From Chloroflexota bacterium (lineage in GTDB: Bacteria; Chloroflexota; Anaerolineae; Anaerolineales; Villigracilaceae): a stretch of 64,000 nucleotides of DNA. The notes under the pieces were generated by a model. The model did not search any database, was not told the DNA's origin, and worked only from the letters and a program-made list of their open reading frames with translations. The stretch is from assembly GCA_016235445.1 (NCBI GenBank), contig JACRLB010000007.1:62001-126000 (forward strand), read 5' to 3'. Numbering within the stretch: position 1 is the stretch's first letter; each line of letters starts with the position of its first letter. Shown here one piece after another: positions 58,440 through 64,000 of the stretch. Made by a program: the position numbers and the translations under genes.

Positions 58440-61031
58440 ATGCCCAATGATGATGTCACTCCCGTCCGCCAGCAATATTTGGATATCAAACGCGAATATC
58501 CCGATGCAATCGTTTTTTTTCGGCTCGGTGATTTTTACGAAACTTTCGACGAAGACGCCGAGATCACTGCCCGCGAACTCGATATCGTTCTAACCTCGCG
58601 TCCCATCGGCAACGGTGTGCGCGTTCCGCTCGCGGGCATTCCCTATCACGCCGCCGAAAATTATCTCGCGCGCCTGATCGAAAAAGGCTATCACGTTGCG
58701 ATTTGCGAACAAGTCGGCGACCAGCCAGCGAAGGGAATATTTCCGCGCAAGGTGGTTCGCGTGGTCACTCCGGGGACTGTGACCGAACCTGGACTTCTGC
58801 CCGGGGATGCGAACAACTACCTCGCCTCGATCTTTCTTGACACTTCGACTTCGCTCAGTGCGGGCCTGACAACTGCTTCTGTTTCCTATACAGATGTCAC
58901 CACTGGAGAATTCGCCGTCACCGAACTTCCGCTCGAAGCCCTGCGCGCCGAGTTGACGAGACTTCACCCTGCCGAAATCATTTACCCAGATAACCAAACT
59001 TTGCCCGATGGAATCACAGGTCACTTGACTGCATTACCTTCATGGAAATTTGAAGCGGGCAAATGCAATGAGACTCTGCTGAATCAATTCAAATCCGCCA
59101 CATTAGACGGGTTTGGGTTAAAAGCCAACAGCCTGTCAGTTCGCGCGGCGGGCGCAATTGTGACCTACCTCAAAGAGACCCAGCCTGATGCGCTGAACCT
59201 GCTCAACTCATTGCGTTCCTACAGCCTGAACGAATTCATGACTTTGGACGCATCCACCCGCCGCAATTTGGAATTGGATGAAACCCTGCGCGGCGACCCC
59301 GCTGAACCTGGTCGGGGGAGGCGTAAAGGCTCATTGCTTGGGACTCTCGATTTCAGCATCACCCCCATGGGCAAACGGCTCATCCATCAATGGGTCAGCC
59401 AGCCACTACTGCATGTTGAAAAGATCAAAGCCCGCCAAAGCGGCGTGGAGTATTTCGTCCAGCAGGGAATGGTCCGCGCTGAACTGCGAGATGCTCTGAA
59501 GCCGCTCGCAGATTTGGAGCGCCTCGTTAATCGCTTGATTGCGGGTCAAGGTCAACCGCGTGATCTGGTTGCAATGAGAAATACATTGGGGCAGTTGCCT
59601 GTTGTCAAGGAAGTGGTCAGTAGGCAGTCATCAGTAATCAGTCACCAGTGGTCGGTTTGCGAAAATGAACTTTCGCTTTTGAAGAACGCAATTGACGATG
59701 ACCCGCCCGCTACCTTGCAAAATACGGGCATCATCCGCGCAGGGTACTCGCAGGAATTGGATTCTGTCATCGAGGCATCCAAACATGCGCGGGATTGGAT
59801 CGCAAACCTTGAAGCCGTTGAAAGAGAAAAGACGGGCATCAAGACTCTCAGGGTTGGCTACAACAAAGTCTTCGGCTATTACATTGAAATCTCACGCGGC
59901 GCGGCAGAACGAGCGCCAGAGCATTACATCCGCAAGCAGACATTGGTCAATGCAGAGCGTTTCATCACACCAGAGATGAAGGAATATGAAACGCTGGTGC
60001 TGAATGCCGAAGAACGCATCCGCGAGATTGAAGTTAGGCTGTTCAAGGAAATCTGCGCGGAACTGGGGAAGGCCGCGAACAAGTTACTGTCTACTGCCAG
60101 GGCGATTGCGGAACTGGATGTCTTGTCCGCTTTAGGGGAGGCGGCGGCTCTCGGAGGCTACACCAGGCCCGAGGTCCACGAAGGAAGCGAATTGGAAATC
60201 CGCGAGGGGCGTCACCCTGTTGTGGAACAGTTATTGAAATCAGACAGGTACATCCCGAATGATGTCATCTTTGAAAAAGGCGAGATCGTGCGGGTTATCA
60301 CCGGGCCGAATATGGCGGGTAAGTCCACCTATTTGCGGCAGGCGGCGTTGATCGTGTTGATGGCGCAGATGGGTTCGTTTGTACCTGCCGCCTCTGCAAA
60401 AATTGGATTGGTGGATCGCATCTTCACCCGCATCGGTGCGCAGGATGAAATTCACGCGGGGCAATCCACGTTCATGGTGGAGATGGTGGAAGCGGCGAAT
60501 ATTTTGCATCACGCCACACCGCGCTCCCTGCTGATATTGGATGAGATTGGCCGCGGCACGTCCACGTACGACGGGCTTTCGATTGCGTGGGGCATCATCG
60601 AGTACATCCATAATCATCCGCACCTGCGCGCAAAGACTCTATTCGCTACGCATTACCACGAACTGACTCAACTCGCCGAGTTACTGCCTGGCATCCGCAA
60701 CTACAACGTGGCCGTCAGCGAAGCGGATAATAAAGTTATTTTCCTGCACAAGATTATCGCGGGCGGCGCGGACCGCTCGTATGGCATTCACGTGGCGCAA
60801 CTGGCTGGCCTTCCCGCGCCTGTTGTGCAAAGAGCGAATGAGATCATGGCTGAGCTTGAACGCTCGTCTGGCCGCGGAGTAAAGATCAACCCGAATGCGG
60901 CACAGCAGGCGGCGCTCTTTCCGGAAACCAACCCCATGCTGGACGAGTTGAAAGGGCTGGATGTGAATTCGCTTTCGCCCATCGAGGCGTTGAACAAATT
61001 GTTTGAGTGGCAAAGGAAGTTTACGAAATAA
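58440..61031 (+). CDS. mutS: DNA mismatch repair protein MutS
   Basis: An 863-residue MutS1. Domain I begins QQYLDIKREYPDAIVFFRLG and carries the mismatch-wedging Phe-x-Glu in DFYETFDED. The clamp and core follow, then the ATPase: Walker A TGPNMAGKSTYLRQ (about 620), Walker B LLILDEIGRGTSTYDG (about 695) and the FATHYHEL signature. At 59618-59655 a repeat-derived insert reads VVSRQSSVISHQWSVCENE in frame in the core domain, extending a loop. No mutL is in the window. A strong terminator follows the stop by 3 bp. Confidence 0.96.
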   Translation: MPNDDVTPVRQQYLDIKREYPDAIVFFRLGDFYETFDEDAEITARELDIVLTSRPIGNGVRVPLAGIPYHAAENYLARLIEKGYHVAICEQVGDQPAKGIFPRKVVRVVTPGTVTEPGLLPGDANNYLASIFLDTSTSLSAGLTTASVSYTDVTTGEFAVTELPLEALRAELTRLHPAEIIYPDNQTLPDGITGHLTALPSWKFEAGKCNETLLNQFKSATLDGFGLKANSLSVRAAGAIVTYLKETQPDALNLLNSLRSYSLNEFMTLDASTRRNLELDETLRGDPAEPGRGRRKGSLLGTLDFSITPMGKRLIHQWVSQPLLHVEKIKARQSGVEYFVQQGMVRAELRDALKPLADLERLVNRLIAGQGQPRDLVAMRNTLGQLPVVKEVVSRQSSVISHQWSVCENELSLLKNAIDDDPPATLQNTGIIRAGYSQELDSVIEASKHARDWIANLEAVEREKTGIKTLRVGYNKVFGYYIEISRGAAERAPEHYIRKQTLVNAERFITPEMKEYETLVLNAEERIREIEVRLFKEICAELGKAANKLLSTARAIAELDVLSALGEAAALGGYTRPEVHEGSELEIREGRHPVVEQLLKSDRYIPNDVIFEKGEIVRVITGPNMAGKSTYLRQAALIVLMAQMGSFVPAASAKIGLVDRIFTRIGAQDEIHAGQSTFMVEMVEAANILHHATPRSLLILDEIGRGTSTYDGLSIAWGIIEYIHNHPHLRAKTLFATHYHELTQLAELLPGIRNYNVAVSEADNKVIFLHKIIAGGADRSYGIHVAQLAGLPAPVVQRANEIMAELERSSGRGVKINPNAAQQAALFPETNPMLDELKGLDVNSLSPIEALNKLFEWQRKFTK

Positions 61032-61033
61032 TA

Positions 61034-61064
61034 AAAAGCCCCGAACTGTATTCGGGGCTTTTTA
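61034..61064 (+). terminator. Intrinsic terminator of mutS
   Basis: A 13-bp stem AAAAAGCCCCGAA with loop CTGTA and the complement ending in five T. It is A/T-flanked on both sides and so could also stop transcription from the right. It begins just after the mutS TAA stop. Confidence 0.92.
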
Positions 61065-61067
61065 TTA

Positions 61068-61387
61068 GACGTTATCGGAAATAAAATTGGAACGCTGACC
61101 GCGAAGCGCGCAAAAAAACACAGATAAATTCTTTTGGCTCTACAGTTTTTAACGGGAAAACTATCACCAACTAAAAAAATCTGCCACGAATTTCGCTAAT
61201 TCACGCTAATTTTCAAACCAATTTGCGAAAATTTGCGACATCGTGCCCGTAGGGTAAATTAGCGGCAAAAGATCTGTTGTTTGAAATTCAATCCCGCCAG
61301 AAACGGTAGAGCCATTCTTTTAAATCAGCGAAAATCAGCGTTTATCTGCGTCCCATTAAAGCTTGTGGCTTATTACCGATAACGTCT
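61068..61387. mobile_element. 320-bp non-autonomous element with AGACGTTATCGG ends
   Basis: The ends AGACGTTATCGGAAATA and TATTACCGATAACGTCT are inverted repeats of 17 bp with one mismatch. The 3-bp sequence ATT flanks it (61065-61067 and 61388-61390), abutting the mutS terminator on one side and the TAA stop of the next gene on the other. The interior contains decayed runs such as TTCGCTAATTCACGCTAATTT and no gene. It fills the whole gap between the two convergent genes. Confidence 0.75.
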
Positions 61388-61388
61388 A

Positions 61389-62927
61389 TTATTTAATGGC
61401 TTCGAAAACCAAAACTCTGTTGTTTGAATATACCTGAATATAGTTTAGCGAGCCGTAAAAAGATTCAGCCAATATTCCGCTTTTGCTGGATTTGACAATA
61501 ACAAAATATGTGGAAGGCAGTTCCATTCGAGCAGACCAATCTTCAACACAAAAAATGGATTCACAGCGTTGTAATTCTGCCAGCTTTGTATATCGCTCGA
61601 AGAATTTATCCGCCAGAAGCCATTCGTATCCCTGAATCGTCGATTGACTGCGGCGTTCGGTCAGGGCAGGAAACCACTCGACAAACGGGTCGATCTCCGG
61701 GCTTTGGATGCCAGTCAACAGCAGGAAATTCGCATCAACGGGGGTGTGTTCCGTGATCCAGGTCATCGCCTCGCGGTCGGCAGGTTTCAGGCTGTTGCCC
61801 ACCAGGCGAAACCCATACAATCCAGAGTCCACAAACAGAAGGGTCAATACAAGAAAGAAGAAAGCGTTATAAACCTTGCTCTTATATAATTCATCAAAAT
61901 TCATTTCGATGTTTCGCAATCGGGAAATCAAAAATGGAATTGCCTCTGCAAACGCCAGCGCGATCAACATAGTCAATGGATAAAACGCCACGCTCGGCGC
62001 ACTGCGCGGCTCGACAAGGTACGGCAGGAACGTCCATGCAAGAAGAAAATATTGTTTTTTCCAAAGCCCCCATCCCAGCCCGATCAAACGCAACATTGCG
62101 AGCACAGGAATAACCCCATCGCCAACGATCATTTTCGTCAACGCAGTCCAAAGCGGAGTCCCGTACGACCCTGTATGCATGGCAGATAAAAATGGCGCAA
62201 GCCCATGAAAAGAAATGACGGTCAACCACCACGGAGACGTAACAGCCAATGTACCCGCGCCCACAAGAACAGCGCCCTTGACAGACTGGATTGTCCGCCC
62301 GAAGACCAGCCACATAAGGATACAAGTCCACGCTGCATGAATCCCCGCTTCAGGATGACTGAGAACTGTCAGCCCGCAAAAGGCAACAGACGCCCCGACA
62401 AATTTCCCCCGTCCCGTTTGGAAGAGCCGTAAAACAAAAAAAATAGAGAGCAGGAAAAACATCGAACCGAAACTACGCGTCAAACCGCCGCCCATCACAA
62501 ACCAGCCAAACGCACCCGGAGTCAACGCATAAAAGGCGGAAGCCAGCGCCCCCAATGGTTTTGATTTAAGAAGTTCGCGGGCAAGCATGTAAAAAACAAG
62601 GATGGAAAACGAATTCACCAGCGGCGGCGCCCAGCGAAGAAGGTCCACCTCAGAAATGCGAAACAAATCGGAAAGCGCCCTGCCTATGTAAAACCCCAAC
62701 GGCGGGTATGCATACGGAATCTGCAATTGATTATAGGAAGTCACTTGCGGAAGGGCATACCCACTGTCCTTTAAATCCCGAATCATTTGCAGGAACATCC
62801 CCCCGTCGTTTAATGGGAACCCAGCTTGAAGCCCGGGCAGGAAGCGGACAATACTTCCCAAAACGATGGCGGCCCCTGCAACAAGCTGTACCCACTGCAA
62901 ACTGGTCATTTCTTTTTTGTTTGTCAT
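61389..62927 (-). CDS. Polytopic GT-C-like membrane protein
   Basis: A 512-residue integral membrane protein with about 12 hydrophobic segments. The first loop has GFPLNDGGMFLQMIRDLKDSG (about residues 35-55), where an acidic residue stands in the position of the catalytic loop of GT-C enzymes. YAYPPLGFYIGRAL follows. The C-terminal 120 residues are soluble and probably extracytoplasmic (EWFPALTERRSQSTIQGYEW). It is divergent from the GT2 gene at 63041, which could make its lipid-linked donor. The activity is inferred only. Confidence 0.68.
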   Translation of the reverse strand: MTNKKEMTSLQWVQLVAGAAIVLGSIVRFLPGLQAGFPLNDGGMFLQMIRDLKDSGYALPQVTSYNQLQIPYAYPPLGFYIGRALSDLFRISEVDLLRWAPPLVNSFSILVFYMLARELLKSKPLGALASAFYALTPGAFGWFVMGGGLTRSFGSMFFLLSIFFVLRLFQTGRGKFVGASVAFCGLTVLSHPEAGIHAAWTCILMWLVFGRTIQSVKGAVLVGAGTLAVTSPWWLTVISFHGLAPFLSAMHTGSYGTPLWTALTKMIVGDGVIPVLAMLRLIGLGWGLWKKQYFLLAWTFLPYLVEPRSAPSVAFYPLTMLIALAFAEAIPFLISRLRNIEMNFDELYKSKVYNAFFFLVLTLLFVDSGLYGFRLVGNSLKPADREAMTWITEHTPVDANFLLLTGIQSPEIDPFVEWFPALTERRSQSTIQGYEWLLADKFFERYTKLAELQRCESIFCVEDWSARMELPSTYFVIVKSSKSGILAESFYGSLNYIQVYSNNRVLVFEAIK

Positions 62928-62975
62928 AAGTTGATTGCAATTATCGATTCAAGGAAATGTATGAGATCGGACAGG

Positions 62976-62981
62976 TATAAT
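62976..62981 (+). promoter_or_regulatory. Candidate -10 box for the terminal GT2 gene
   Basis: TATAAT lies 60 bp before the ATG at 63041 in the divergent spacer. The -35 region has no clear match. Confidence 0.3.
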
Positions 62982-63040
62982 ACGAATATCCTGCTGGGTT
63001 TGCAGGTTGTACTATACCATTTTACCGAAAGGCAAATTCG

Positions 63041-64000
63041 ATGGATTTTTCCAACATAGAGTTGAGCGTTGTTCTGCCATGCTTGAACGAAGAATTAACC
63101 GTCGGAGCTTGCGTGGCAAAAGTGGTTGCCTTTCTGAAAAAACACAATATCGAGGGGGAAGTCCTCGTGGCAGACAACGGCAGTACAGACCGCTCGATTG
63201 AAATCGCCCGAAAAGCAGGCGCCAGAATTGTACATGTAGAGCAAAAGGGATACGGAAGCGCCCTGCGTGGAGGTTTCGATTCGGCGCATGGCAAATATAT
63301 CATCATGGCAGACGCGGACGACAGCTACGACCTTGTCAACTTGATGCCGTTTGTCGAAAAACTCCGCGAGGGGTACGAACTCGTGATGGGAAATCGCTTC
63401 AAGGGTGGCATCAAAAAAGGAGCCATGCCCTGGCATCACCGCTATATCGGCAACCCCATCCTTTCATTTCTTGGAAAATTATTCTTCAAAACCCCCGCCA
63501 ACGATTTCCACTGCGGCTTGCGCGGTTTTAAAAAATCCGCAATCCAAAATATGAACCTGCAAACCACCGGCATGGAACTCGCCAGCGAAATTGTGATCAA
63601 ATCCTCCATTCTCGAAATGAAGGTATGCGAAGTGCCAACCACCCTCTCTCCCGACGGCAGAGACCGCCCCCCTCATTTGCGAAGTTTCCGTGATGGATGG
63701 AGGCATTTACGGTTTTTGCTGATCTATAGCCCGTCATGGTTGTTTTTGTACCCGGGGTTGATTCTTGTAAGCATAGGGATTATAAGCAGTTTTGCCTTGT
63801 TTTTTGGACCGGTAGACATTGGCATTCGTCCGCTTGACTTTCATAGTTTCATTATCGCAGGAACAATTATGATGCTTGGGCTAACCACGCTTTCTTTCGC
63901 ATCCATTACCAGGGTCTTTGCATATAATTTCGGGCTACTTCCCAACCGTCCCTTATTTTTTAATTTATTTAGATTTTTCAATCTTGAAATCGGTTTGGGT
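63041..64000 (+). CDS. GT2 glycosyltransferase, dolichyl-phosphate-sugar synthase type (3' end outside window)
   Basis: The frame is open from the ATG at 63041 to the end of the window (320 codons), so the C-terminus is missing. The GT-A domain shows SVVLPCLNEELTVG (about residue 9), VLVADNGSTDRS near 43 and the metal-binding MADADDSYD near 88, then GNRFKGGIKKGAMPWHHRYIG. Two hydrophobic segments follow (about 230-255 and 275-300), as in DPM1-like proteins with a membrane tail. It probably makes a polyprenyl-phosphate sugar used by the GT-C protein transcribed in the other direction. Confidence 0.92.
   Translation, partial: MDFSNIELSVVLPCLNEELTVGACVAKVVAFLKKHNIEGEVLVADNGSTDRSIEIARKAGARIVHVEQKGYGSALRGGFDSAHGKYIIMADADDSYDLVNLMPFVEKLREGYELVMGNRFKGGIKKGAMPWHHRYIGNPILSFLGKLFFKTPANDFHCGLRGFKKSAIQNMNLQTTGMELASEIVIKSSILEMKVCEVPTTLSPDGRDRPPHLRSFRDGWRHLRFLLIYSPSWLFLYPGLILVSIGIISSFALFFGPVDIGIRPLDFHSFIIAGTIMMLGLTTLSFASITRVFAYNFGLLPNRPLFFNLFRFFNLEIGLG

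Overview
The window looks like chromosomal DNA of a Chloroflexota bacterium, most probably class Anaerolineae. This is inferred from gene content and style, not from a marker gene: a polyamine-type binding lipoprotein with a long Thr-Glu-Ala-Pro linker, several giant GT-C/GT39-like membrane proteins, an AdoCbl-dependent ribonucleotide reductase, a MetV-MetF fusion, LysM/CAP and GDSL lipoproteins with Pro/Thr linkers, and very many small palindromic repeats. No rRNA, tRNA, CRISPR array or phage module was seen.

Layout. 0-5 kb: end of an acyl-CoA dehydrogenase, then minus-strand genes (methyltransferase, ComEA-like, GNAT, CPBP protease, GT39-like protein, SET-domain protein). 5.5-9.8 kb: a complete potDABC-type ABC importer operon with a good promoter and an internal hairpin after the binding-protein gene. 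10-16.4 kb: plus-strand acyl-CoA dehydrogenase, GT-C protein, GT2, methyltransferase, small membrane protein. 16.6-22 kb: PIN-type toxin/antitoxin pair, intein-containing nrdJ and its repressor nrdR. A 39-codon copy of the nrdJ zinc tail overlaps the end of the PIN gene. 22.4-28.5 kb: alpha/beta hydrolase, a hydrolase-acyl-CoA ligase fusion, a secreted protein and a histidine kinase. 28.5-33.2 kb: two half-size ABC exporters forming a likely heterodimer, separated by a GIY-YIG gene embedded in 146-bp repeats. 33.2-41.2 kb: RAM-domain protein plus FNT channel, CAP-LysM protein, a 16-bp tandem array, MetV-MetF, lipoproteins, TrmH methyltransferase, PspC, VF530, polysaccharide deacetylase.

41.2-52.5 kb is the accessory island. 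It is a type I restriction-modification operon (hsdR, NACHT-HEAT ATPase, hsdM, hsdS) with a membrane-anchored NACHT ATPase gene between hsdR and hsdM. A REP-associated tyrosine transposase with its REP palindromes sits at the hsdM start and leaves a duplicated hsdM 5' end. Downstream of hsdS are three decayed copies of the hsdS 3' end, a DUF559 nuclease gene remnant and a TumE-like toxin-antitoxin pair with a palindromic operator.

52.9-64 kb returns to housekeeping genes: a membrane protein, an FAD/Fe-S oxidoreductase carrying many in-frame mini-repeats, gpmA, mutS, a GT-C protein and a GT2 running off the end of the window.

The other striking feature is the density of non-autonomous insertions. 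Several have terminal inverted repeats and readable target duplications: a 134-bp family in three copies, one of them holding a nested 121-bp element; a 320-bp element; and two elements of about 110 bp with 9-bp duplications. Some lie exactly at stop codons, and others sit in frame inside genes (hsdR, mutS, the FAD oxidase). The strongest candidate for an undescribed system is the NACHT-HEAT protein built into the type I R-M operon.
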